Below are positions 17,082-25,740 of a stretch of 64,000 nucleotides of DNA, in pieces (positions within the stretch are counted from its first letter, which is position 1; every line of letters starts with the position of its first letter). The DNA is from Trichocoleus desertorum ATA4-8-CV12. GTDB taxonomy: Bacteria > Cyanobacteriota > Cyanobacteriia > FACHB-46. The notes under the pieces were generated by a model. The model ran no database searches, was not told the origin of the DNA, and saw only the letters and a list, made by a program, of their open reading frames with translations. The translations under genes and the position numbers were made by a program. The stretch lies in NCBI GenBank assembly GCA_019358975.1, contig JAHHIL010000003.1, positions 62,001 to 126,000 of the forward strand, in the 5' to 3' direction.

Positions 17082-17525
17082 TCAGCTATTCGGCACGAGT
17101 TGGAAGAAGGCATCGAAGTCTTTTATGGCTTCTGCGTAGTTGCGAATTGCTTGGCGGTAGTCGCTCTTTTGCGCCGCTTCGTCAATTTCTTCTAGGTGAG
17201 TAAAAACGTCTTGAGCAGCTTGTCGTGCTGGGCCTTGAGCATCGGGAAGTAAGTTGCGAGCCAAATTGCCCATTCTGAGCCGTAGCTCTCCAAGTGGACC
17301 GTGAATAAAGCCGCGTACATCGATCCACTCACGATTTTCAATCAAAGTTGCTAGTTCAGGCATACGGCTGCGAAGGGCAGTGATGCTAGAGCTATAACTC
17401 TGAATCCGCTCAATTTGAGTGGGGCTGTAAGTCAGGGTTTTGGTGCTGGCAGGGCTACTGCAACTGACGAGAAATGCTGTGACGAAGGCTAGCGCTAGAG
17501 CCAAAATTGACCGATAGTGTCTCAT
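17082..17525 (-). CDS. psbQ: Photosystem II extrinsic protein PsbQ (CyanoQ)
   Basis: A 147-residue lumenal subunit of photosystem II that stabilises the oxygen-evolving side. It has a short charged N-terminus, a hydrophobic stretch and a lipobox LVSC with lipidated cysteine C22, as in cyanobacterial PsbQ lipoproteins. The mature part is a four-helix bundle, with WIDVRGFIHGPLGELR and a C-terminal YAEAIKDFDAFFQLVP typical of the family. ATG at 17525. It appears monocistronic, with a hairpin just downstream. Confidence 0.92.
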   Translation of the reverse strand: MRHYRSILALALAFVTAFLVSCSSPASTKTLTYSPTQIERIQSYSSSITALRSRMPELATLIENREWIDVRGFIHGPLGELRLRMGNLARNLLPDAQGPARQAAQDVFTHLEEIDEAAQKSDYRQAIRNYAEAIKDFDAFFQLVPNS

Positions 17526-17751
17526 AACTCTACTTGTTTACCACTTGCAAAATTAATTGTTTTATTGATTAGAACCTATTCCCAAAACTAAAATCAGTTT
17601 TCAGAAAAGGGTTTAGGGGCGACCATTTATATTTTTCGTAAAGAAATATATCTCAAGACTGGCTCCAAAGTCTTCTGCCTAAATAAAGACTACCGGACTA
17701 ACCCGTGAGCGATCGCCCAAATCAAAGTAGCAACCTCAATCCTAACTAGCG

Positions 17752-18600
17752 CTAAAGGCTTTGACGACGTAGAAATGGCAAGAGAACTTCATTCACCTTT
17801 TCATACCAATCTTCTTGTGGGTAGTGCCCTACTTCCTGTAGTTGTACTAGCTCTGCATCCGGAATCGCTTTAGTAAAGTTTTCGGCCATGCTAAACGGCA
17901 ACCAAGGATCGGACATGCCCCAAGCCACTAAGATTGGTCGCTCCCAGTTATCGAAGCCTGACTCAATTTCCGCCGTGGTTGCCTGTAGCTGCAAGTTGCG
18001 TAGCGTATATAGCAGCGATCGCCCCGCATCCGAACTCTTTAAGAATGGCCGTCGATACACATCCAAATCTTTGTCATCTACCTGGTAAGGCCCACCCCCT
18101 TCCAATAAGCGATCGACCAATAGCGGATCTTGCGTCATCATGTCACCCACCAAAGGCAACCCCATTTGCTGAATCTTCCACGGCAGCTTAGCCACAGTAG
18201 AGAGGGGAGTGTTGAAGATGGCTAAGCGCTCGATCTGGTCAGGATGTTGTAAAGCATAGCGGAGTCCTACAGCACCCAAAAAACCTTGCACCACCAGGGA
18301 AAATCGTTCCAATTCCAGCACTTGCACTAGGTCTGCCAAAGCGCTTACAAAAGCTTCAGACGTGTAAGTAAAATCTCGCTTATCTGGCTTAGTAGAAAAG
18401 CCAAAACCAGGCCAATCAGGGGCGATCGCTCTAAAACCTTGCTCAGCCAAAGCAGGCAATACCTGACGCCAACTGTAGCTTTGCGAAGGAAAACTGTGTA
18501 GCAGCAGCACTGGTGGCTTATCCGTTGGATTCATCGGGTTCGCTTCTCGGCAAAACCACTTCAACGGCCCAACTTCAACCAAACGCTCCTCAACTGCCAC
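17752..18600 (-). CDS. Alpha/beta hydrolase-fold protein without a usual nucleophile
   Basis: A 282-residue alpha/beta hydrolase fold similar to haloalkane dehalogenases and to a group of plant chloroplast hydrolase-like proteins (from memory). The oxyanion region LLLHSFPSQSYSWR and the late WGMSDPW and VGHYPQED (acid and histidine positions) are present. However, the elbow reads VVQGFLG (residues 103-109), with no Ser, Asp or Cys where the nucleophile belongs. It may be a non-catalytic member or use different chemistry. GTG start at 18600. Isolated gene. Confidence 0.8.
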   Translation of the reverse strand: MAVEERLVEVGPLKWFCREANPMNPTDKPPVLLLHSFPSQSYSWRQVLPALAEQGFRAIAPDWPGFGFSTKPDKRDFTYTSEAFVSALADLVQVLELERFSLVVQGFLGAVGLRYALQHPDQIERLAIFNTPLSTVAKLPWKIQQMGLPLVGDMMTQDPLLVDRLLEGGGPYQVDDKDLDVYRRPFLKSSDAGRSLLYTLRNLQLQATTAEIESGFDNWERPILVAWGMSDPWLPFSMAENFTKAIPDAELVQLQEVGHYPQEDWYEKVNEVLLPFLRRQSL

Positions 18601-18857
18601 AGATTTTCTCCCACAAGCTCAAGTGGTCTGAGCTTACCGCTGAACGGTAGCCTAAACAAGCTAACGCCCAGTGGATCAAAAGAAATCGCGATCGCCTCCT
18701 AGCTTACAAGCACGCTTGGTTGCCACTCCATTTGTAAAAAAATATGAAAAACATGGTCTGTAAAGCATTTTGTAACTTTAGATACAGAAAAATTTGTTAT
18801 ATTGATTGAAAGAACCCATAAATACTCAAATCGATTCACCCAATAGGAGAACTATTT

Positions 18858-19058
18858 ATGTCTGCTCAAGAGCAAGCTCGTGCTTTGATGATGCGCCACC
18901 ACCACATGATCAAAAATCGGCAACAATCGATGCTGGGCCGTGCTGCCGCTGAAGTGGGTATGCCTCCTGAAGCAGCAGAATACTGGAACCATATTCAAGG
19001 CAAAGCTCATCCTTCTTTCCGCGCGTCCTACGATCGCAGCCACGCTTCCCTCAGCTAA
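18858..19058 (+). CDS. Small conserved-looking cyanobacterial protein, unknown function
   Basis: A 66-residue soluble protein with ATG at 18858 and AGGAGA ten bases upstream. It is rich in His and Met near the N-terminus (LMMRHHHMIKNRQQSM), with a central helix-forming stretch and a C-terminal SFRASYDRSHAS. There is no membrane segment or signal peptide. The good ribosome binding site and AT-rich promoter region favour a real gene. I do not recognise a function; the His cluster might bind metal. It is followed by weak hairpins near 19196-19232. Confidence 0.7.
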   Translation: MSAQEQARALMMRHHHMIKNRQQSMLGRAAAEVGMPPEAAEYWNHIQGKAHPSFRASYDRSHASLS

Positions 19059-19309
19059 GCAAGGTCAGGCGGCTTGGTTTCCTGTTTGTTTAGGCTCGAC
19101 GTTGATTAACACTTGTATATGTTGAAAAACCTAGTTGAAGCGTGATGCATACAGCCTTCAACGGGTCATTCCTCTTAAATGACTGCATCAGACTTAAAAA
19201 GGGCGTTTTCCTCAGTGGGAGAGCGTCCTTAAAGTTGCAAAGTTTTAGCAGTGGGGTAGGGGCGAGTTAGAGAGTGGGTTGGGAGTGCGATCGCTTAACT
19301 TTTAGCGGA

Positions 19310-20281
19310 CTAAGGCTCATCCTGGAGAGCTTTCAAGTCATGCTCCACCATCAATTCCACCATCTCCTGGAAAGAGTGCTGAGGTTTCCAGCCAAGTTTA
19401 TTCTGAATCTTGTCAATACAACCCATGAGCTGCACAGGCTCATCCGGTCGATAAAAGGCTGGATCAACCGAAACATAATCCTGCCAATTGAGATTCACAC
19501 AGCTAAACGCAAACTCAACCAGTTCGCGCACCGAATGCGTTTCACCGCTAGCAATAATGTAGTCATCTGCTTCTTGCTGTTGCAGCATCAACCACATCGC
19601 ATAAACTGCATCTTTGGCATAGCACCAATCCCGCTGAGCATCCAAATTGCCCAGTTTTAGTTCATTCAGCAAGCCCAGTTTAATCATGGCTGCGGCTCGC
19701 GTGATCTTGCGAAAGACAAACTCTGCACCGCGCCGTGGCGATTCGTGGGTATAAGTGATGCCACAGCAGGCGTAGAGCTTGTACTGTTGGCGGTAATTCA
19801 CACTCATCCAGTGAGCGTAAGCCTTAGCCACCCCATAAGGGTTACGAGGTCGAAAAGCAGTACGCTCTGTCTGCGGCGATTCATCCGGTTGCCCAAACAC
19901 CTCACTACTGGAAGCTTGATAGAACCTCGCATCTGGCTTACAACGCCGAATAGATTCTAAAAGCCTAGAAACCCCCAAAGCCGTATATTCAGCCGTTAAA
20001 GAAGGCTGCGTCCAAGACGTAGGAATATAACTCTGAGACGCAAGATTATAGATTTCATCTGGTTGAGCCTCAATAATCGCATCCATCAACGAACACTGAT
20101 CCAGCAAGTCTCCAGACAAAATTTTGATGTCATTAGAGAAATGGCTGATACGACTAGAATTACCCGAACTAGAGCGGCGAACCAAGCCAAAAACTTGATA
20201 TCCCCTAGCTAAAAGTAGCTCCGCAAGATAGGAACCATCTTGTCCGGTGACGCCAGTAATGAGGGCAGATTTAGAAGGCAT
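19310..20281 (-). CDS. gmd: GDP-mannose 4,6-dehydratase
   Basis: Converts GDP-D-mannose to GDP-4-keto-6-deoxymannose, the precursor of GDP-fucose, GDP-rhamnose and related sugars. A 323-residue short-chain dehydrogenase with the NAD(P) motif GVTGQDGSYLAELLL, the conserved QASSSEVFGQP region and the catalytic YGVAKAY (YxxxK). RDWCYAKDAVYAMWLMLQQ also matches the family. ATG at 20281. It is the last gene on the minus-strand side of the polysaccharide locus, 297 bases from the upstream glycosyltransferase. No GDP-fucose synthase or reductase is in the window, so the final sugar is unknown. Confidence 0.95.
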   Translation of the reverse strand: MPSKSALITGVTGQDGSYLAELLLARGYQVFGLVRRSSSGNSSRISHFSNDIKILSGDLLDQCSLMDAIIEAQPDEIYNLASQSYIPTSWTQPSLTAEYTALGVSRLLESIRRCKPDARFYQASSSEVFGQPDESPQTERTAFRPRNPYGVAKAYAHWMSVNYRQQYKLYACCGITYTHESPRRGAEFVFRKITRAAAMIKLGLLNELKLGNLDAQRDWCYAKDAVYAMWLMLQQQEADDYIIASGETHSVRELVEFAFSCVNLNWQDYVSVDPAFYRPDEPVQLMGCIDKIQNKLGWKPQHSFQEMVELMVEHDLKALQDEP

Positions 20282-20466
20282 AAATAAGGCAACTTCTGCT
20301 GTTTTGTGCTTGAAAATACAAATAATGGAGCCTTGTTGTTAATGATTAATCTATTACACAATTTAAAGAGTATCTAAACCTCAAAGTGCAATCTTTATAC
20401 TCCCTAGTTAAATGAGAGATACAACAAGGATAAAATTTTATAAAGTTACATACATCTGGTTTCACC

Positions 20467-20568
20467 TATAGCAATCCTTTTTGATTACTGAACAGGTGCA
20501 CAGGGAAACTTTTGCATGAGGGCATCGTCTCCCACCCATTGTTCACAAACCATTTGTGATCACTATTA
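20467..20568. mobile_element. Possible MITE-like element between gmd and a glycosyltransferase gene
   Basis: The left end TATAGCAATC...TGAACA and the right end TGTTCA...GATCACTATTA form imperfect inverted repeats of about 36 bases around roughly 30 central bases. It holds no ORF. The TATAG-type end resembles those at 10621-10716 and 43949-44054. The pairing is imperfect, so this is a weaker call. Confidence 0.4.
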
Positions 20569-20578
20569 CAAGCGTCCC

Positions 20579-22375
20579 TCAAACCAGTTCAAAGTTACAA
20601 TTCTGTGAAGATAAATTGGGATTGTAGTAAGGATCTTGCTTTAAACCGTTGAATAACTGGCTCCACTTATGATTCAGTTGCTCCCATTCTCCTGGTCTTA
20701 AACCACCTTCCCGGCTCGCAGACTCGTAGTGAACGAGTTGAACAAAAGGAGTAACTACGTTGCGATACCCTGCTTGAACAAGCTTTAAGCAAAAATCTAC
20801 ATCGTTGTAATTGAAAGGAAACCCTTCATCCAGACCATGTACCTGATGAAAGAGTTCCGTTCTGATCATTAAGCAAGCGCCTGTGACAGCTAGGTAATTG
20901 CGGTTAATGATGGTAGAGCAAAAATAGCCAGGATAGTCTGCCTCATAACCGTGGAAGGGGTGACCAGGGTTTCCCTCCAGTATCATGACCCCTGCATGTT
21001 GTATTTTGCCATCGGGAAAAAAGAGCTTAGCACCCACTGCACCAATCTCATCCTGCTGGGCAAGCTCCAGCATTGACTCTAACCAATCTGGTGTGAGGAT
21101 CTCTGTATCATCGTTGAGCAGTAACAAAAACTGCCCTTTTGCTTTAGCTGCTCCTTGATTGATTCTCATGGAGAAGTTAAAGGGTTCAGAACAATGCACA
21201 AAATGAACGTTGGGAGCCGCGATCGCCTTCAAAGTTGATTTAGGAATGTCATACCCATCCACCACAATGACTTCAAAGTTAGTGTAAGTACTCAACTGTT
21301 GAATGCTACGAAGGCAGTTTTCCAGCAAGCACAGGGAACCATTGGCAGTCTCAATCGTTTGCCCAGCACTGGGAATGATAATGCTAATGAGCGGCTGACC
21401 CATAATATTGCGTCGAACCCTAAAAAAACCTGCCCGTGGCCCTGCTTCTACATATCCTGGATATGGACTACGCTCCAACATGGCTTCAAGCGCTTTTTTC
21501 GCCGCGATAAAAGCCCAAGGCTTTGCCTGCTCCCCTGATGTAACAGAGGTAGGGATAATGCGCCAGTGATAAAGAACTTTGGGGATATGATAAATGTTTT
21601 GAGTTTTTTCGACCACTCGCAAGACTAAATCATAATCTTGCGCCCCATCATACTCGCTGCGAAACCCGCCAATATCTCGAATTAAGCCCGTTCGGTAAAC
21701 ACCTAGATGACAAGTATACATACAGCCATGAAAATAGTCTGGTGACCAATCTGGCTTAAAGAAGGGGTCGAGGCGGTTGCCTTTTGTATCTAACTTGTCT
21801 TCATCACTGTAAATAAAATCCGCCTCTGGATGAGCATTAATAAGCTTTGCATTTTCAAACAAAGCATCAATTGCTAATTCATCATCATGATCTAGCAGTG
21901 CAATATAGTCTCCTGTGGCTACTTCTAAAGCTGAGCTGCTGGCAGCGGAGATATTAGCATTTTGGGCTCTGAATACAATTTTTATTCGAGGATCAACCTT
22001 ACTGTAATGAGTGAGAAGAGGCCGCACATGGGATGCCGTAGAAGCATCATCAGCAATACAAAGTTCCCAGTGGTCATAAATCTGGTTACGCACCGATTCA
22101 ATGGCTTTCTGCAACCATCTAGCATCTGTGTTGTAAACTGGCATGATTACAGAAATTTTTGGGCGTAACTGCCAGCAAGTCATTAACTGTTTTGCAGATG
22201 TAATTTCCTGCTGGGTTAGCTTCGTCTTGGCTAACCATTTCTGGTATGAATTTCTACGTTCGAGTCTGGCAACAACACGCTGATATATAAAAATTAAGAG
22301 CTCTTGCGTTCCTTGTTCGCGCCATACACGCTTGAGCTTACGGAGTTTCTCGAAGATAGTCGAAAGATTAGCCAA
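20579..22375 (-). CDS. Large glycosyltransferase with two GT2 domains
   Basis: A 598-residue cytoplasmic glycosyltransferase with two GT-A family 2 domains. The first begins KISVIMPVYNTDARWLQ (about residue 74) and has LLDHDDELA as its DxD-type metal site. The second begins ISIIIPSAGQ (about 330) and has LLNDDTE. Two domains in one chain usually add successive sugars. It strongly resembles the C-terminal half of the upstream 1091-residue protein, so the two are probably paralogues. The start appears to be TTG at 22375; no better ATG exists before the first domain. Part of the ABC-exporter polysaccharide locus. Confidence 0.85.
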   Translation of the reverse strand: MANLSTIFEKLRKLKRVWREQGTQELLIFIYQRVVARLERRNSYQKWLAKTKLTQQEITSAKQLMTCWQLRPKISVIMPVYNTDARWLQKAIESVRNQIYDHWELCIADDASTASHVRPLLTHYSKVDPRIKIVFRAQNANISAASSSALEVATGDYIALLDHDDELAIDALFENAKLINAHPEADFIYSDEDKLDTKGNRLDPFFKPDWSPDYFHGCMYTCHLGVYRTGLIRDIGGFRSEYDGAQDYDLVLRVVEKTQNIYHIPKVLYHWRIIPTSVTSGEQAKPWAFIAAKKALEAMLERSPYPGYVEAGPRAGFFRVRRNIMGQPLISIIIPSAGQTIETANGSLCLLENCLRSIQQLSTYTNFEVIVVDGYDIPKSTLKAIAAPNVHFVHCSEPFNFSMRINQGAAKAKGQFLLLLNDDTEILTPDWLESMLELAQQDEIGAVGAKLFFPDGKIQHAGVMILEGNPGHPFHGYEADYPGYFCSTIINRNYLAVTGACLMIRTELFHQVHGLDEGFPFNYNDVDFCLKLVQAGYRNVVTPFVQLVHYESASREGGLRPGEWEQLNHKWSQLFNGLKQDPYYNPNLSSQNCNFELV

Positions 22376-22450
22376 GAGGATGTCAAGTTCGCTTACTAAA
22401 GTTTCTAGGGAGTCGTCTCTTGAGACATTACAGTTTTAGACTTACTTACC

Positions 22451-25400
22451 TTATGCTCTGATGCTGTAGTCCTGACTATTTCTCTCCAGATGAGGGCTGT
22501 AGCAAGGATCATGTTCTATGATGTCCGTCCATTTCTTTTGCATGTATTTTACTTCCTTGGCAAATCGAGCTTGCTTTTCAGGTGTATCTTCGTAGCCTCG
22601 GCTCTTTGATTCGTAATGGTAGAGCACCACATGAGGTAAGTAGATATTGCGGTAACCTTGAGCTTCAATTTTGAGGCATAGATCAATGTCATTGAATGCC
22701 ACTGAGAGCTCTTCTTCAAAGCCGCCAACCGCCTCAAACACCTCGCGTCTACACATTAGGCAGGCGGCAGTGACAGCCGAATAGTTATTAACTGTCTGAA
22801 TCTGATTGAAGTAGCCAGGAGCATCATAGGCAAAACGGATATGGCTATGACCCGCGACTCCACCAATGCCGATCACAACTCCAGCATGTTGAATCGTGTC
22901 ATCGGGATATAGCAATAGAGCTCCTACCGCACCAATAGCAGGTCTCTGAACTTGCTCAACCATTGCCGTCAACCAATCGGGGGAGATAACCTCAGTATCA
23001 TTGTTTAAAAAGAGTAGGTAATCTCCTTTTGCTTGAGTGACACCGTAGTTGTTAATGGTGGAGAAGTTAAAGGGAATATCAATTGGACAGCATCGAAACC
23101 TACTAGGTTCTTTTTCGGCCCATTTAGCAAGTACCTGGAGAGTCTCTTCTTCGGTGCTGCCATTGTCTATAACGATGACTTCATAGTTCTTGTAGGAGGT
23201 ATGGGTAAAAATAGAAGCCAGACATTGATCCAAGGTTTCGCCTAAGTTGCGGGTTGGAATCAAGATACTCACTAGCTTAGGATCTTCTATTTCGTACCGA
23301 ACCCTGAAGTGATCTGAGGAGCCAGGTATATCAGTAATACAACCTTTTTCTCCTCTTCTTTCCAACGCTTCTGCTAGAGCTTTTTGGGCTACATGATATG
23401 CATAAGGTTTGGCACTAGAGGCGCTAGCGGTAGAGTCTGAATGGATGCGCCAATGGTACAAAATCTTAGGAATGTGGAAAATTTTGTCGGTTTTTTCAGT
23501 TAGCCTGAGCACCAAATCATAGTCTTGGCTACCTTCATACCCTACTCTAAACCCACCGAGTTCAGTAATTAGCGATCGCCGATAGGTGCCTAAGTGGCAG
23601 GTGTACATTCGAGACAGGAAAGAATCAGGACACCAGTCTGGCTTAAAGTAGGGCTCTTTGAGGGTGTGATCTACCTGAATTTTGTCCTCATCTGAGTAAA
23701 TCATGTCAGCATCAGGCTGCTTGTTGAGTAAAACTGCTACTTCATACAAAGCATCTGGTGTCAGTAGATCATCATGATCTAAAAGTGCGATAAACTCTCC
23801 AGTTGCTACCTCTAGGGCAGAGTTAGAAGCATGAGAGATATGACCGTTTTCTTCTCTAAAAACAATCTTAATCCGCGAATCTGCTTCTGCGTAGGACTGT
23901 AGAACTGGTTTAATGTGAGGTTGAGTCGAGGCATCATCGGCAACGCACAATTCCCAGTAAGGATAAACCTGGTTAATCACCGACTCTATTGCCTCGCGCA
24001 AGAAGGCTTCAGGTGTATTAAAAACTGGCATTACAATACTAAAGACTGGTTTGTAGCCCAGAACTGGAACTATATCAGCCATTTTTCGAAGGTCAGCTTC
24101 TCTGGGATAGTTTTGGTTTAGCCATTTTTGATATTTGACATCCTCCGTCCGAGGAACTCCCATTAGATTTTGGTAGCTACTTGCTGCTGAGGGAGTTGTC
24201 TCTTGTAATACCTCAACTGGCGGTACTTCAATCTGAATCGAGCCAGTGGTCTGCTCGAATGACTCAGCCAGCAGACGTGTGGGTTGTTCAGCTTTGGAAC
24301 TCGTCAATAAGCCTTTGACTTTGGATGAAAAATAGCTAGGATGCAAGCTAATACCTTGTGCTAACCCAAGAGCCTCTCTAACTCTGAACCATCGCGATCG
24401 CACTTTCCAAAACTTACTACTTTCCATAGCAGCAATCGTGTTTTGAAAGTCTTGGCTCATTTGAGCTTGTTGAAGGTGCGATCGCTCTAGTTCTGCTTGG
24501 GTAAGGTGCAACTGAAACTGTAATTGAGCGAGTTGTGCCTGAGCCCCTTGTAGCTCTTGTTGTAGTTCTTGGAATTGCGATTGCGATCGCCTCCGAGTTA
24601 GGTGTAACTGAGACTGCGATCGCTCTAGTTCTGTTTGAGTCTCATGCAGTTGAGACTGCGATCGCTCTAGTTCTGTTTGAGTCTCATGCAATTGAGACTG
24701 CGATCGCTCTAGTTCTGTTTGAGTCTCATGCAATTGAGACTGCGATCGCTCTAGTTCTGTTTGAGTCTCATGCAGTTGAGACTGCGATCGCTCTAGTTCT
24801 GCTTGAGTCTCATGCAGTTGAGACTGCGATCGCTCTAGTTCTGTTTGAGTCTCATGCAGTTGAGACTGCGATCGCTCTAGTTCTGTTTGAGTCTCATGCA
24901 GTTGAGACTGCGATCGCTCTAGTTCTGCTTGAGTCTCATGCAGTTGAGACTGCGATCGCTTCGATTCCTGCTGAAGCCTAAAGAAACGCTCATTCAGTGC
25001 AGCATATTTCTCTTCTAAGCTAACAGGAAAGGCTTTGACTATAAATTGCAAAACTTCAGCATTTTCATCTAGTTCAATTTCTTTAACTAGATCGTCATTA
25101 AATTCATTTTTATCAATATTTGGAATTAAAGGATTATTTGAGAAAATATTTAGCGTGGTGCAATCAATAGCTTCAAGACAATACCCTGATCTATCAAATA
25201 GCTTTTCAATGGTATTTCTTGTAAAGAATCTTAAGTGCGTGTTGTCTAAAATCCCTAATTTTGTGTACTCAAATCGCCCTTGCAACAAAGCTAGCCGAAT
25301 TGCTCCATGAGCAATATTTGGAATCGAGGCTACTACATATCCTTCTTGCTTCAAGAGCTGGTTAGTCTCTTTTAATACCTTCCAAGGATTACGAAGATGT

Positions 25401-25726
25401 TCCAAAACATCTCCAAATATGGCAACATCAAATTCCTGGTTTTTTAGAATTTCAGTAACAGATACAAAATCCAGGTCGGCAACAATTACCTCCTTGCAAT
25501 GTTGTTCAGCAATCTTGGCAGCATCTGCGTTAATTTCTACCCCTGTAACAGTACAACCTCTCCTATTGAGCAGTTGAGCAAGATAACCAGTTGCACAACC
25601 AAAATCTACTACTTGCTTGTTTTCCCCAACTAAGCGGAGCATTTTCTTTAAGCTATGATTTTCATCAAGCGCCTCTTCCGTAATCTCTTCTGCTAATGGG
25701 TAATCTTTTTGCCAATTTTTATCCAT
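22451..25726 (-). CDS. Methyltransferase - repeat coiled coil - double GT2 fusion protein
   Basis: A 1091-residue multi-domain protein. Residues ~1-230 form a SAM methyltransferase (VVDFGCATGYLAQLL, then VAIFGDVLEHLRNP). Residues ~235-430 form a long coiled coil, including eight near-identical 14-residue units (RSQSQLHETQTELE). Residues ~555-800 and ~805-1085 form two GT2 domains (FSIVMPVFNTPEAF, LLDHDDLL; SILIPTRNLG, FLNNDTEV). This layout resembles chain-modifying enzymes of ABC-exported glycans, where a methyltransferase with a coiled coil caps chains and measures their length; that parallel is inference. ATG at 25726, 14 bases after the ABC ATPase gene. Confidence 0.85.
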   Translation of the reverse strand: MDKNWQKDYPLAEEITEEALDENHSLKKMLRLVGENKQVVDFGCATGYLAQLLNRRGCTVTGVEINADAAKIAEQHCKEVIVADLDFVSVTEILKNQEFDVAIFGDVLEHLRNPWKVLKETNQLLKQEGYVVASIPNIAHGAIRLALLQGRFEYTKLGILDNTHLRFFTRNTIEKLFDRSGYCLEAIDCTTLNIFSNNPLIPNIDKNEFNDDLVKEIELDENAEVLQFIVKAFPVSLEEKYAALNERFFRLQQESKRSQSQLHETQAELERSQSQLHETQTELERSQSQLHETQTELERSQSQLHETQAELERSQSQLHETQTELERSQSQLHETQTELERSQSQLHETQTELERSQSQLHETQTELERSQSQLHLTRRRSQSQFQELQQELQGAQAQLAQLQFQLHLTQAELERSHLQQAQMSQDFQNTIAAMESSKFWKVRSRWFRVREALGLAQGISLHPSYFSSKVKGLLTSSKAEQPTRLLAESFEQTTGSIQIEVPPVEVLQETTPSAASSYQNLMGVPRTEDVKYQKWLNQNYPREADLRKMADIVPVLGYKPVFSIVMPVFNTPEAFLREAIESVINQVYPYWELCVADDASTQPHIKPVLQSYAEADSRIKIVFREENGHISHASNSALEVATGEFIALLDHDDLLTPDALYEVAVLLNKQPDADMIYSDEDKIQVDHTLKEPYFKPDWCPDSFLSRMYTCHLGTYRRSLITELGGFRVGYEGSQDYDLVLRLTEKTDKIFHIPKILYHWRIHSDSTASASSAKPYAYHVAQKALAEALERRGEKGCITDIPGSSDHFRVRYEIEDPKLVSILIPTRNLGETLDQCLASIFTHTSYKNYEVIVIDNGSTEEETLQVLAKWAEKEPSRFRCCPIDIPFNFSTINNYGVTQAKGDYLLFLNNDTEVISPDWLTAMVEQVQRPAIGAVGALLLYPDDTIQHAGVVIGIGGVAGHSHIRFAYDAPGYFNQIQTVNNYSAVTAACLMCRREVFEAVGGFEEELSVAFNDIDLCLKIEAQGYRNIYLPHVVLYHYESKSRGYEDTPEKQARFAKEVKYMQKKWTDIIEHDPCYSPHLERNSQDYSIRA
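24617..24954 (-). repeat. 42-bp tandem coding repeat, eight units, each with GCGATCGC
   Basis: About eight 42-base units run in tandem inside the fusion protein gene, each holding one HIP1 octamer. They encode two heptads per unit (RSQSQLHETQ[TA]ELE). Units differ at only a few bases, indicating recent expansion. The copy number is likely to vary and may be mis-assembled in short-read data. Confidence 0.9.
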
Positions 25727-25740
25727 GATATTGCTACTAT

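Noticed and set aside
19190-19235. Possible terminator after the small His-rich protein
   Set aside because: The stem has several mismatches and no clear T-run, so it was not listed.
24586-24976. Repeat array considered as CRISPR
   Set aside because: Units are contiguous, with no unique spacers, and the array is fully coding within a protein gene.
24535-24981. 148-residue plus-strand frame with repeated AIALVLFESHA units
   Set aside because: It is the complement of the coiled-coil repeat in the fusion glycosyltransferase gene; the open frame is a by-product of the 42-bp repeat.
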